Assembly: GCA_020851835.1 (NCBI GenBank)
Contig: JADZBZ010000167.1
Coordinates: 77,128-120,898, forward strand
Direction: 5' to 3'
Origin: Acidobacteriota bacterium
Lineage (GTDB): Bacteria > Acidobacteriota > Vicinamibacteria > Vicinamibacterales > UBA2999
DNA length: 43,771 nt
Both the position numbers and the translations under genes were made by a program. Positions 7,879 through 16,742 of the stretch are shown one piece after another. The stretch's first letter is position 1, and each line of letters begins with the position of its first letter. The notes beneath the pieces were generated by a model, which saw only the letters and a list, made by a program, of their open reading frames with translations, ran no database searches and was not told the origin of the DNA.

Positions 7879-7938
7879 TCACTCGCCGGGGCGCCTCGCG
7901 CGAGCGGGGCGTCCCGGATCCTTCAACGCGTACCACCC

Positions 7939-8500
7939 GTGCCTGACGACACGCGGGCTGGCGGCAGCGTCGATTCGCAACGCCGATGCAGGCCGTGTGA
8001 CAATCCCGCTCTGACGATCGTTGAACCATGCAACTTGCGCGAGTGGACGACGGCGGTCGGCCGGCTGTTCACGTGTGGGCGGCCTGGACGATGTGCGTTC
8101 AAGAACCCAAACAAGGCTCCGATCCCTGAAGGTGTCATTCGAGCGTGGCTCGACAAGCTCCCGGAGGCGGACGCTCTTCACATCATCTCGCTTCTCGGGA
8201 CGAAGACTACCGGGGCCTCAGAGTTCCGGTACTAGCCGTTTCGGTCCGCTTATGAATCCGGTCAGAAACCGACGTTCCAGGAATGGTTGACAGCGCGATT
8301 CTCGGAACGGTTCATCGTGCACGAGTTCCCAACGGTGGACGCCGCGTCCGGCGGGATTCCGTCCGGTCTACTGACAGAGATCGTTGCAGCCGTCGAGACG
8401 CTGCTTCGCGCTGGGTCGACTGTTGGTTATGGACTCGTTCGGTCTGGTACGGTCAGGTCGAGTCTGCGAGGAGATGGGCCGGAGGCGCGTCAGATCGTGA
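7939..8500 (+). pseudogene. Degenerate gene with an in-frame TAG and a frameshift
   Basis: One frame reads LREWTTAVGRLFTCGR ... VIRAWLDKLPEADALHIISL ... TGASEFRY, stops at TAG 8233-8235, and continues in the same frame as PFRSAYESGQKPTFQEWL ... RFIVHEFPTVDA ... VAAVETLLRAG up to about 8440. The sense then shifts frame to RVCEEMGRRR, ending at TGA 8498-8500. The coherent protein-like text on both sides of the stop shows a once-intact gene of about 180 residues. I do not recognise the family with certainty. No clear ribosome-binding site precedes the GTG used here as a nominal start. Confidence 0.6.
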
Positions 8501-8802
8501 GTCGGGCACGATGCGCCCCGGTTCTCTCGCCGGCCCAGAGATGCCTCCTTCCTCGGTCGTCGTAGTCCCGCTTTCCGCGACCTCAACTCCCACTTCGGTC
8601 ATCGTCAGCCGTCCGCCAACTGAAGGCTGACAGTCACGCGCAGCGGTCAGGCGGCTTCGTCGGCCGCGCCAGGCTTCGCCTGTCACGCCCGCTGCAGTAT
8701 CGCTTGAATGCAGTTTGGCGGCCGGCTCGTGTCCTCGCGCGTGTCCGCCGGGTTTCTTGGGTCGCGAAGAAACCACGGCGCACAGGCGCGGGAGGACAGG
8801 AC

Positions 8803-9258
8803 ATGACGATGACGCTACGAGAGTTGACCATCCGATATTCGCCGGCAGCCGACGCCGCCGGGCATCCCATTCCGCTCAGCCGCTCGGTTGAGCGCGCCGC
8901 CGACATCGCATCCGCCCTCGTGAGTCTGCTCCGGGAGGAGGCCGTCGAGGTCTTCGTGATGCTGTGTCTGTCCACGAAGCATCGCGTGCTCGGCTACTAC
9001 GAAGTGAGCCGAGGGACGCTGGACGCGACCCTCGTGCATCCGCGCGACGTCTTCAAGGTCGCCCTGCTCGCCAACGCGGCGGCGATCGTCGTCGCGCACA
9101 ATCATCCCAGCGGCGATCCGTCGCCGACCGCGGACGACCTCAGCGTTACGCGCCGGCTGGTCGGCGCCGGCGAGCTCCTCGGCATCCAGTTTCTCGACCA
9201 CATCGTCGTTGGCGACGGCCGATGGGTGAGTCTGAACGACCTCGGGTTGATTCGCTGA
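8803..9258 (+). CDS. RadC-like JAB/MPN-domain protein
   Basis: A 151-residue protein of the RadC/JAB domain family. The JAMM-like motif HNHPSGD-P-S-P-TADD is at about residues 99-112, after the conserved block EVFVMLCLSTKHRVLGYYEVSRGTLD split over residues 48-73. It lacks the N-terminal helix-hairpin-helix of housekeeping RadC, like the short RadC proteins carried by plasmids and integrative elements. The family name implies DNA repair but the biochemical role is unproven; metallopeptidase-type chemistry is suggested by the motif. The ATG follows GGAGG by 7 nt. The frame extends upstream but without family similarity. Confidence 0.88.
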   Translation: MTMTLRELTIRYSPAADAAGHPIPLSRSVERAADIASALVSLLREEAVEVFVMLCLSTKHRVLGYYEVSRGTLDATLVHPRDVFKVALLANAAAIVVAHNHPSGDPSPTADDLSVTRRLVGAGELLGIQFLDHIVVGDGRWVSLNDLGLIR

Positions 9259-9282
9259 TTCCCCGGGCCCAGCGTCGGGCCT

Positions 9283-9310
9283 GTAAGGTTCGCCGCCAAA
9301 ACCGCGTTCA
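9283..9310 (+). repeat. 28-nt motif, copy 1 (GTAAGG-N9-AAA-N2-CGCGTTCA)
   Basis: First of three plus-strand copies with the same spacing (others at 10601 and 24203). It begins 25 bp after the radC-like stop and ends 77 bp before the second 99-residue gene. A nearby AGAGG-A-CCTCT inverted repeat (about 9321-9331) follows. All copies lie in gaps that precede element genes, so a promoter or regulator site is likely. Confidence 0.5.
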
Positions 9311-9387
9311 CCTTGGACAGAGGACCTCTGGCCCACCTTGGAATTACCGCCCATCCGGGCTGACGCAGCAGCGCGAGGAGGAACGCC

Positions 9388-9687
9388 ATGATGATCAAAT
9401 TCAGCCCGAACGACAGGGGGAACCCTCCGGGTAAGCTGGCCGACGCCGAACTCCATTTCGTAGACGGTCCCCTTGAGGGCCTGAAGCTGGTCGGATTCGC
9501 CGTCTGGGAACGACGCGGGGGCGGTCGGTCCGTGACGTTTCCGACGAGGAAGTACTCATTGAATGGCGAGCGCCGAAGCTTCGCCCTCTTACGCTCGACT
9601 GGAGACGCCGCGTCACAGGATCAACTGCGTGAGGCGATCCTCAACGCCTATAGCGAGCACGAGGCGGAACTCGCCGCGAGCGCCTGA
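9388..9687 (+). CDS. Hypothetical 99-residue protein, copy 2 of a paralogous pair
   Basis: The paralogue of the protein at 7579-7878: same length, no gaps, about three quarters of the residues identical. The differences are mostly conservative and grow toward the C-terminus (EAILNAYSEHEAELAASA). The start is clear: GGAGGAACGCC then ATG-ATG. The protein is small, soluble and has no signal peptide; a SpoVG-like fold is a weak guess from the core GFAVWERR ... VTFPTRKYSLNGERRSF. It lies between the RadC-like and methylase genes. Two copies around a RadC-like gene suggest a local duplication within the element. Confidence 0.78.
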   Translation: MMIKFSPNDRGNPPGKLADAELHFVDGPLEGLKLVGFAVWERRGGGRSVTFPTRKYSLNGERRSFALLRSTGDAASQDQLREAILNAYSEHEAELAASA

Positions 9688-9727
9688 AACGCAAGGCGCG
9701 GTGTCCTGGCATCGCCGCGACGAGCCG

Positions 9728-10537
9728 ATGGCGTCGGCCGCGCACGCCCGACCTCCGCGAACCTTCCTGAATCCCCCGCTGAAGTGGGCAGGAGGCAAAC
9801 GGTGGCAGGTCCCGCACATCCGGGCGGTGTGGGCGCCGCACCGCGACCGGCGCTACGTCGAGCCGTTCTGCGGCGGCCTCGGGATGGCGCTCGGAGTCAG
9901 ACCCGAGCGCGCACTTCTGAATGACTCGAATCCGCACCTCATCAATTTCTATCGCTGGCTGCAGCGAGGCCTCGCCGTCGGGATACGGCTTGAGAACAAC
10001 GAAGACCTCTACTATCGACACCGCGACCGCTTCAACGCGCTCGCGGCGGAAGGTGAGGCCTCCAGCCATGAGGCCGCAACGCTCTTCTACTACCTGAATC
10101 GAACCGGCTACAACGGTCTGTGCCGGTTCAATCGCGACGGCCGCTTCAACGTGCCGTTCGGCCGGTACGCCGCGATCCGGTACGAGCGGGACTTCGCCCG
10201 GTACCTGCTCGTCTTCGCGACGTGGACCTTCAGCAGCGGAGACTTCGAGACCATCGCCGTCCAACCTGACGATTTCGTCTACGCGGATCCGCCGTACGAC
10301 GTCGAGTTCACGCAGTACGCCCCAGACCGATTCCGCTGGGCCGATCAGGAACGTGCTGCGGCATGGTTGGCGGCCCACCCTGGACCCAGCGTTCTCGTCA
10401 ATCAGGCGACCGCCCGCATCGAGCGCCTCTATCGGCAACTGGGTTTCTCCGTCGCCTTCCTCGACGCGCCACGGCGGATCAGTTGCACGGGCGATCGATC
10501 ACCTGCGCGCGAAATCCTCGCCACGCGCAATCTCTGA
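9728..10537 (+). CDS. DNA adenine methylase, Dam-like (D12 class)
   Basis: A 269-residue N6-adenine methyltransferase that would transfer a methyl group from SAM to adenine in DNA. Motif order is that of the Dam/D12 (alpha) class: NPPLKWAGGKRWQVP at about 15-29 (motif X), EPFCGGLGMALG at 45-56 (motif I, SAM binding), the target-recognition region in the middle, and ADPPYD with catalytic DPPY at about 187-190 (motif IV). I chose the ATG at 9728; a GTG at 9701 is possible, and neither has a strong ribosome-binding site. No restriction partner is adjacent, so it may be an orphan used for protection of the element or for regulation. Confidence 0.87.
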   Translation: MASAAHARPPRTFLNPPLKWAGGKRWQVPHIRAVWAPHRDRRYVEPFCGGLGMALGVRPERALLNDSNPHLINFYRWLQRGLAVGIRLENNEDLYYRHRDRFNALAAEGEASSHEAATLFYYLNRTGYNGLCRFNRDGRFNVPFGRYAAIRYERDFARYLLVFATWTFSSGDFETIAVQPDDFVYADPPYDVEFTQYAPDRFRWADQERAAAWLAAHPGPSVLVNQATARIERLYRQLGFSVAFLDAPRRISCTGDRSPAREILATRNL

Positions 10538-10600
10538 ACCTCGCGCACGCGTGCTACGTGATGGCGGCGTGACGCGCGCGCACAAGTGCGGAGACCGCCG

Positions 10601-10628
10601 GTAAGGTTTCTGCTCAAACTGGCGTTCA
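10601..10628 (+). repeat. 28-nt motif, copy 2 (GTAAGG-N9-AAA-N2-GGCGTTCA)
   Basis: Second copy of the fixed-spacing motif, 93 bp upstream of the virB2-like start and so at the head of the conjugation operon. It shares GTAAGGTT and GCGTTCA with copy 1. It may be part of the promoter region of the transfer operon. Confidence 0.5.
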
Positions 10629-10721
10629 GTCCCTATGCGGGTACGTGATCGAAACCGGTGTCAAACCGGCGAGCTTCTGCCCGAGTGCTTGACGAGATTC
10701 CTACACCTGCTGGAGGTTCTC

Positions 10722-11036
10722 ATGTCGCTCCGCTGTCGGGTCGTTCCTTCGTCGCGGTGTGTCCGTCGTCATGTCGTCAGGCTGTGGACGACGCTGGTGA
10801 TTCTGCTCGCGTTCCCGGCGATCGGCCTGGCGCAGTCGCCGTGGGAACGCGCCGCGTCGAACCTGGAAGCGACGTTCACTGGTCCGTTGGCCCGATCGCT
10901 GGCGCTCGTGGCGATCGTGATTGGCGGCCTGATGTTCATGTTCGGTGAAGGCGGTGCGAAGCGACAGATCAGCGGGATCGTCTTCGGCGGCGGCCTTGCG
11001 CTCTTTGCCGTGCAGTTCCTGACCTGGCTGTTCTGA
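10722..11036 (+). CDS. Conjugal pilin, VirB2/TrbC family
   Basis: A 104-residue pilin precursor. A long N-terminal signal ends near AIGLAQ (residue about 38), followed by SPWERAASNLEATFTGPLARSLA and two hydrophobic helices (LALVAIVIGGLMFMFGEGGAK and ISGIVFGGGLALFAVQFLTWLF) joined by a short polar loop, the VirB2/TrbC layout. The family forms the conjugative pilus. The ATG at 10722 follows GGAGG by 5 nt. It is the first gene of the transfer operon; the next gene starts 17 bp later. Confidence 0.88.
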   Translation: MSLRCRVVPSSRCVRRHVVRLWTTLVILLAFPAIGLAQSPWERAASNLEATFTGPLARSLALVAIVIGGLMFMFGEGGAKRQISGIVFGGGLALFAVQFLTWLF

Positions 11037-11053
11037 TCGATCCACATCGAGCC

Positions 11054-11350
11054 ATGCACGACCAGAACCTCCCCGAACATCGCCCGGTCTACCGATCGCT
11101 GCACCGTCCTCTCACGGTGTGCGGCGTCGACCGCCGGCTGTTCTTCATGGCGCTGCTCGTCGGGGCAGCCACCTTCAACTTGTTCTACAGCTTCCTGGCG
11201 GGATGCCTGCTGTTCGCCGTGCTCTACGGATTCGCGGCGTGGAGCACGAAGTACGACCCGCAGATGCTGCAGATCCTCTTTCGCTCGGGCGCGAGTCGCC
11301 CGCGGTACGACGCGGGGAGACGGCATGGAGCAGGAGACCGGACATGGTGA
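11054..11350 (+). CDS. T4SS inner-membrane protein, VirB3/TrbD family
   Basis: A 98-residue protein with one hydrophobic hairpin (FFMALLVGAATFNLFYSFLAG then CLLFAVLYGFAAW) preceded by HRPLTVCGVDRRLF and followed by STKYDPQMLQILFR, the usual VirB3/TrbD layout. VirB3 works beside the VirB4 ATPase in pilus assembly. It overlaps the VirB4 gene by 7 bp. The tail after residue 80 is poor in conserved features. Confidence 0.87.
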   Translation: MHDQNLPEHRPVYRSLHRPLTVCGVDRRLFFMALLVGAATFNLFYSFLAGCLLFAVLYGFAAWSTKYDPQMLQILFRSGASRPRYDAGRRHGAGDRTW

Positions 11351-13782
11351 GGACCGCGCGCATCCTCAAGGACTATCGCGAGGCCGGCACCGTCAGCGGC
11401 CTGCTCGCGCTGTGGGGCTTCGTCGACGAGCACGCATTCTTGACGAAGGCCGGCGCGCTCGGCGTGGTCTACCACCTTGAGGGCGCCGACTACGAGTGTC
11501 TCGACCATCTTGAACGCCGGACGATCGCGCACCGCTTCGAGCGTGCCCTGCGGCAGCTCGACGAGTCGTTCCGCGTCTATCAGTACCTGGTCAAGCGGTC
11601 CGCAGCGCCGATCCCGGCCGAGCACCACTCCCACCCGGTCGTCGACAGAGCACTCGCGGACCGCGTCGCGCACTTCGACGCGAGACGCGACACCCTGTTC
11701 GAACTCGAATTGTTCATGGTCGTGCTGCACGAGGGCTGGACGGCCCGGCCGGCTCCCCGCCGTTCGGTTGTCGGCACGCTGAGGACGCCGCTGCTCACCG
11801 CCCGCCGGAGCCTCTCGGCCGGGCAGGCGGCGGCGACCCTCGACGCCGAACTCGCACGCGCGCTCGCCTTCCTCCACCAGAAGGCGGACGCCTTCGTGAC
11901 GCAGTTTGCCGACGAAGTGCGGCCGACGCTCCTCTCCAAGAGAGAGGCATTCCGAATGCTGCGCCAGCTCGTGAACTACGCGCCGCACAAGGTCTCGTCA
12001 GCCACGTTGAAGCACGACACGCATCTCGACGTGTACCTGGCCGACTCGGGCATCGACTGCCATCGCGACCATCTCGAGATCGACGACTACGCCGTCAAGG
12101 TCCTGACGATGAAGGAGCCGCCGGCACGGACGTTCGCGCACATGCTCGAGGAGCTGTATCGCGTCCCAAGCACGCTTGTCGCGTGCCTCGAGTGGCAGCG
12201 CATCTCAAACGCGGCCATGCGCCGCGACGTTCGGACCCGGCAGCGCCACTTCTTCAACAAGCGAGTCTCGCTGATCAACTACGTCAGTCCGCAAACGCGG
12301 CCCGAGGAGATGCTGGTCGATGACTCGGCGAGCGCGACGGTCACCGAGCTCGGGCAGAGCCTGACGGAAATGGAAGTACACGGGCGCTTCTTCGGCCGCT
12401 GCTCGCTGTCGGTCGTCGTCTACGACCGCGACCGCCGCCGGCTCGATCGGAGCGTCGCCGACTGCATCAAAGTCTTTGCCGGGCACGACGGAGCACTCTA
12501 CGAGGAGAGTTACAACCTCTTGAACGCATGGCTCGCGGTCGTGCCCGGCAATGCCGCGCACAATCTTCGTCGGCTCCCTCTGCTCAACACGAACTGTGCC
12601 GATCTGAGCTTTCTGTTCTCGCTCCACACAGGCCAACGCTCCAGTCCCCACCTGGGGAACCGGCCCTGTCTGGCTGTGTTCGAAACCGAACATCAGACGC
12701 CGTACTTCTGGAACCTCCATCACGGCGACGTGGGCCACGCGCTCGTCCTTGGCGCCACTGGCAGCGGCAAATCCTTCCTGCTCAACTTCATCGTCACGCA
12801 CGCGCAGAAGTACGACCCCGTGACGGTCATCTTCGATCTCGGCGGCAGCTACGAGCGCCTGACGCGTCTGCTCGGCGGCAGCGTCTGGCGGATGGGGCTC
12901 GCGCATCGAGCGTTCACGATCAACCCGTTCTGCCTGGAGCCGACCGCGGAGCATCGCCACTTCCTGGTGTCGTTCGTCCGCGTCCTTCTGCAATCGGGCG
13001 CGCAGTACCGGGTCACCGCGCAGGATGACCGCGATCTGCACGAGGCGGTCGAGAACATCTACGCACTCGACCCTTTGCAGCGTCGGCTGTTCACCCTGGC
13101 GAATCTGTTGCCCCGAACCCTGTCGACCCACCTTCACCGGTGGGTGCAGGGCGGACCGTATGAAGCGCTCTTCGACAACGTCGAGGACACCCTGACGTTT
13201 CAACGGCTCCAGTGCTTCGACTTCGAGGGGCTCGAGAAGTACCCGCTGCTGCTCGAACCGCTCCTGTTCTACGTTTTGCACCGTGCCAATGCGTCGATCA
13301 GCGATGGCGACGTGGCGCGCCTCAAACTGTTCGTGCTGGACGAGGCGTGGCGCTTCGCACAGGACGGCACGATCAAGGCGTACATCACCGAGGCGCTGAA
13401 AACCTGGCGCAAGCGGAATGCGGCCATGTTGCTGGCGACGCAGAGCAGCGAAGACTTCGCGGCATCCGATCTGCTGCGCACCGTCATCGAGAGCTGTCCG
13501 AGCCAGTTCTTTCTTGCCAACCCGGGCATGGATCTGGAGCGCGCGCGCCAGTTGTTCCACTTGAACCAGACCGAGAGCGCGCTGATTGCGGCGTTGATCC
13601 CACGCCAGCAGGCCCTGCTCAAGCGTCCGGACGTGACGAAGGTCATCAACCTCCATGTCGACCCGGAGTCGGCATGGATCTACACACCTGGTCCGACAGA
13701 CGGCGGCGCCGCCGCCGTGGCTGGAGCGGGGGCTGCCAACCGGCCATCAGCGGCACTCGCCGCGAAGGAGAACCTGCGATGA
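11344..13782 (+). CDS. T4SS ATPase, VirB4/TrbE family
   Basis: An 812-residue cytoplasmic/membrane-associated ATPase that powers pilus assembly and substrate transfer. The N-terminal CagE/TrbE/VirB domain fills about residues 1-440. Walker A GATGSGKS is at about 470-477, Walker B LKLFVLDEAWRF near 660-670, and ATQSSEDF about 35 residues later fits the family's conserved glutamine motif. Length is normal. I used the ATG at 11344 in place of a longer upstream frame, because the added residues are a shadow of VirB3 and MVRTARILKDYREAG is a typical start. It overlaps VirB3 (7 bp) and VirB9 (ATGA, 4 bp). Confidence 0.93.
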   Translation: MVRTARILKDYREAGTVSGLLALWGFVDEHAFLTKAGALGVVYHLEGADYECLDHLERRTIAHRFERALRQLDESFRVYQYLVKRSAAPIPAEHHSHPVVDRALADRVAHFDARRDTLFELELFMVVLHEGWTARPAPRRSVVGTLRTPLLTARRSLSAGQAAATLDAELARALAFLHQKADAFVTQFADEVRPTLLSKREAFRMLRQLVNYAPHKVSSATLKHDTHLDVYLADSGIDCHRDHLEIDDYAVKVLTMKEPPARTFAHMLEELYRVPSTLVACLEWQRISNAAMRRDVRTRQRHFFNKRVSLINYVSPQTRPEEMLVDDSASATVTELGQSLTEMEVHGRFFGRCSLSVVVYDRDRRRLDRSVADCIKVFAGHDGALYEESYNLLNAWLAVVPGNAAHNLRRLPLLNTNCADLSFLFSLHTGQRSSPHLGNRPCLAVFETEHQTPYFWNLHHGDVGHALVLGATGSGKSFLLNFIVTHAQKYDPVTVIFDLGGSYERLTRLLGGSVWRMGLAHRAFTINPFCLEPTAEHRHFLVSFVRVLLQSGAQYRVTAQDDRDLHEAVENIYALDPLQRRLFTLANLLPRTLSTHLHRWVQGGPYEALFDNVEDTLTFQRLQCFDFEGLEKYPLLLEPLLFYVLHRANASISDGDVARLKLFVLDEAWRFAQDGTIKAYITEALKTWRKRNAAMLLATQSSEDFAASDLLRTVIESCPSQFFLANPGMDLERARQLFHLNQTESALIAALIPRQQALLKRPDVTKVINLHVDPESAWIYTPGPTDGGAAAVAGAGAANRPSAALAAKENLR

Positions 13783-14591
13783 GACGTTCGCTGACCGTGC
13801 TTGCCGTCCTGCTGTCCCTCGCCTTGTCGTCGCCGCCAGTCCGCGCCCAAGGCGCACGCCAAGTGACCTACTCGCCGGAGTCCGTCGTGCCGCTGCGCGC
13901 GAAGCTTCGGTTTACGACGATGATCATCCTGCCCGAACAAGAGCAGATCCTCGACTTCGTCTGTGGGGACAAGGAGTTCTGGGCCGTCTCAGGCGCTCAG
14001 AATCTGGCGTATGTGAAGCCGGCCAAGGCCGGCGCCGTCACGAATCTCAACCTGGTGACGGCGAGCGGTCGGGTCTACTCGTTCGTGCTGACCGAAGGGA
14101 CGGCGGAGCCCGATCTGAAGGTGTTCGTGCAGTTGGACGCCGCGACCGCCGCCGCGTCGGGCGCGCAGAAGTTCTACACCGCGCGCCAGGTCGAGGACTT
14201 GCAGCGCGAGATCGACGACGCCAGGCATGACGCGGAGGACGCGAGGAAGCAGCTCGAGGGCGCCCGATCGGAGGCGGCGAAGATAATCGAACAGCAGGTC
14301 GACGAATTTCGCGCGTCGTTTCCCACGAAGCTCCAGTTTCCGTATCGGTTCAAGGCGCATCAGCGTCCGTTCAACGTCTCCGCCATCTTCACAGACGGTC
14401 GCTTCACCTATATCCGCGCTGAGGCATCGGAACTGCCGGCGCTGTACGAGGTCGTGAGCGACGGGCGAGGGACGTCTCCGAACCTCGTGAATTTCCAGGT
14501 CGAGCAGGGCCTCTATATCGTGCCGAAAGTGCTGGACCGGGGATACATGGCGATCGGCAAAGACAAGCTCACGTTCGAGATCGGCCAGTGA
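13779..14591 (+). CDS. T4SS outer-membrane core protein, VirB9/TrbG family
   Basis: A 270-residue periplasmic protein. The signal peptide ends near VRAQG. The N-terminal half holds VVPLRAKLRFTTMIILP and the C-terminal half the VirB9 fold, with FPYRFKAHQRPFNVSAIF, then FTYIRAE, and a last strand block ending KLTFEIGQ. VirB9 forms the outer-membrane core ring with VirB10. A charged helix at about 140-175 (LQREIDDARHDAEDARKQLE) looks like a coiled coil inserted between the two parts. The start overlaps the VirB4 stop (ATGA) with AAGGAG upstream. I see no lipoprotein VirB7 nearby. Confidence 0.88.
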   Translation: MRRSLTVLAVLLSLALSSPPVRAQGARQVTYSPESVVPLRAKLRFTTMIILPEQEQILDFVCGDKEFWAVSGAQNLAYVKPAKAGAVTNLNLVTASGRVYSFVLTEGTAEPDLKVFVQLDAATAAASGAQKFYTARQVEDLQREIDDARHDAEDARKQLEGARSEAAKIIEQQVDEFRASFPTKLQFPYRFKAHQRPFNVSAIFTDGRFTYIRAEASELPALYEVVSDGRGTSPNLVNFQVEQGLYIVPKVLDRGYMAIGKDKLTFEIGQ

Positions 14592-14602
14592 CGGGGGACG
14601 AC

Positions 14603-15928
14603 ATGCGCCGCGACTCAGAGGAGCGAGCGAATCAGCCGGACGCCTCCGAACCGACCAGCGCCATCCGGGACCGACGTGTGCCGCCGCGTGGCGTCCTGCC
14701 GCGACACGTGCAGATGTGGGTCATGGTCGCGATTGCAGTCGTGATCCTCGCCATCATCTTCCTCACCGGCCAGTCGCAGCCAACGCCGCGGTCGATTTCG
14801 AGCGCGCGGCCTGCGGAACCGAACCTGGTTTCACCCGAACGCGTACGCAGTTACGAGCAGGCACTGGCCGCCGAGGCCGAGCGACAGCAGCAGCAGGTCG
14901 CGCGCAATCAGGCGCAGACCACGCCCAAGGCGCGTGCCGGCGCGACAACCGGTGCGCCGGCGGCCGACCCACTGACCGACGAGCAGCGGCGCCGCGAGTA
15001 TCAGAGCCTCTTCGCCGACAATCTCGTCCTCAGCCGACGCCCCGATGCCCGGCAGTCGTTTGCCGGTCCCGCGGTGGTCCCAGGGCCGGCAAGTGCGCAG
15101 CCGTCGGGCGCACCGGCCGACCTGGCGCTGCTTCAACAGGTGCTGCAGATGGCGGCGCGCCCGCAGCAGCCAGCCGGAGGCGCGGCGCCCGCCCCGCAAC
15201 GTCTGCCGGCTCCAATCGCGCCTCCGGCGACCGAGCCGACAGCGTCGGCCGCGGCAGCTTCACCAGTCCACGCGATCAACACGACGGGCGAAGCGAGCGT
15301 AGCATCGTCGCCACGCGAGACCGGCCCGATCCCAGCCGGCGCGCATGACACGCGCCTGCTGGAGGGCACCATCATCGAGACCGTGCTCCTGAACCGGCTG
15401 GACGGCACGTTTGCCGGCCCGGTGACCTGCCTTGTCACGACGCCGGTCTATTCCCACGATAGGCAGTCGGTCGTCATTCCGGCCGGCGCCCGCGTCCTCG
15501 GCGCATCGTCGCCCGTGCAAACGTGGGGCGACTCGCGTTTGGCCGTGAGCTTCCATCGGCTCGTGATGCCCGATGGGCGGACGTACAGCCTCGATCGTTT
15601 CAAAGGGTTGAACCAGATCGGCGACACCGGACTGAAGGACAGCGTGAACCGACACTACTGGCAGGTCTTCGGCGCCTCGCTCGCCATTGGTGCGATTTCG
15701 GGCCTCGCGCAGTATGGAGCGCGGTCCGGATTCGACTCCTACACGTTCGGTGACTCCTATCGGCAGGCCGCCGGCTCGAGCCTGGCGAGTTCGACCGGGC
15801 GTGTTCTGGACCGGTACCTCAACGTGCTGCCGACCATCACGATTCACGAGGGCTACCGGATCAAGGTCTATCTGACGAATGACCTCGACTTGCCGATCTA
15901 CGAGCCGGTTTCCGGAGGTGTCCGATGA
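14603..15928 (+). CDS. T4SS core-channel protein, VirB10/TrbI family
   Basis: A protein of about 441 residues. A short cytoplasmic tail precedes one membrane helix (MWVMVAIAVVILAIIFLTG, about residues 35-53). A long Pro/Ala/Gln-rich linker spans the periplasm to about 235, followed by the TrbI/VirB10 barrel domain (LLEGTIIETVLLNRLDGTFAGP, IPAGARVLGA, LVMPDGRTYSLDRFKGLNQIGDTGLKDSVNRHYW split over 325-360). VirB10 joins inner and outer membranes and senses ATP use by the motors. The ATG at 14603 follows GGGGG; a GTG at 14588 overlapping the VirB9 stop is the alternative and adds five residues. Confidence 0.9.
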   Translation: MRRDSEERANQPDASEPTSAIRDRRVPPRGVLPRHVQMWVMVAIAVVILAIIFLTGQSQPTPRSISSARPAEPNLVSPERVRSYEQALAAEAERQQQQVARNQAQTTPKARAGATTGAPAADPLTDEQRRREYQSLFADNLVLSRRPDARQSFAGPAVVPGPASAQPSGAPADLALLQQVLQMAARPQQPAGGAAPAPQRLPAPIAPPATEPTASAAAASPVHAINTTGEASVASSPRETGPIPAGAHDTRLLEGTIIETVLLNRLDGTFAGPVTCLVTTPVYSHDRQSVVIPAGARVLGASSPVQTWGDSRLAVSFHRLVMPDGRTYSLDRFKGLNQIGDTGLKDSVNRHYWQVFGASLAIGAISGLAQYGARSGFDSYTFGDSYRQAAGSSLASSTGRVLDRYLNVLPTITIHEGYRIKVYLTNDLDLPIYEPVSGGVR

Positions 15929-16719
15929 TGCGTCGCATTCTTCGTCCCGTCGCCGCCGTCGTCGCGGCCCTTCTGCTCGTCGTCTCGGTTCCCCGCCCGG
16001 CGCGGGCTCAGGCGTACGACTTCCTCGTGTACGACGACGCGAACTGGTACGAGGCACTGCTGCAGCTCATCCAGTTCGTCGAGCAGTTCCGGTTTCTGCT
16101 GCAGCAGGCCAAGCGCCTGCCGGTGGACATGGCCACGCGCTATCACGGGCATTCCGTCGACTGGACGTTCCACGACCTCGAGTCAGGCCTGCTGTACGCA
16201 CAGCGAATCCTCGGCGCCCTGAACACGGGCGATCCGACCGGCTCAGCCTATCGCCAGGTCGTGGAGCCCCTCGACGTGCCAACCGACATCGTTGGCCGCA
16301 TGCCGGCGACCCTGCAACGCCGGCTGACGGATGCCTATGCGGCCATCGAGATGGCCGACAGCGTCTCGGAGTTGGCCGTCGATCAGATGGGCGCCATGCG
16401 GACAGAAGGTCCCGTAGATGAGCAGGTGGCGAAGGACATGGAGAAGGACGCCGTCTCGACGAACGACGACTACCACACGCAGACAGCGCTCCTGAACAAG
16501 ATCAACGCTGCGACCGTGCTCGGTTTGCGCATGCAGGATCACGTGAGCAAGGCCCTCATGAGCACGCTCGAGCAGATGATCGTGGCCAACCAGCGGCAAC
16601 GGGACGCCGAGGCGCAACTCATGAACGCCACGATCTACCAGTGGCGGTACGGCCAGGCGTACGGTGCGGACCTCTTCCGGAACACCGCAGCCAACATCGA
16701 CGGCTGGCGGATCCAGTAG
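15925..16719 (+). CDS. VirB5/TrbJ-like T4SS protein
   Basis: A 264-residue exported protein. The signal peptide ends near ARAQA, then comes a mostly helical, Gln- and Ala-rich body (EALLQLIQFVEQFRFLLQQAK, TALLNKINAATVLGLRMQDH, MLEQ-type helices) and ends in WRYGQAYGADLFRNTAANID. Signal plus coiled helices, and the place between VirB10 and VirB6, fit VirB5/TrbJ, a minor pilus component or adhesin. Sequence conservation in this family is low, so the assignment rests mostly on layout. The start overlaps the VirB10 stop (ATGA). Confidence 0.75.
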   Translation: MMRRILRPVAAVVAALLLVVSVPRPARAQAYDFLVYDDANWYEALLQLIQFVEQFRFLLQQAKRLPVDMATRYHGHSVDWTFHDLESGLLYAQRILGALNTGDPTGSAYRQVVEPLDVPTDIVGRMPATLQRRLTDAYAAIEMADSVSELAVDQMGAMRTEGPVDEQVAKDMEKDAVSTNDDYHTQTALLNKINAATVLGLRMQDHVSKALMSTLEQMIVANQRQRDAEAQLMNATIYQWRYGQAYGADLFRNTAANIDGWRIQ

Positions 16720-16742
16720 GGCCACGAAGGAGAGCAGCAGAC

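Noticed and set aside
12205-13656. A 483-codon minus-strand frame opposite virB4
   Set aside because: No motif, no ribosome-binding site; a shadow of the VirB4 gene, whose Walker motifs are unmistakable.
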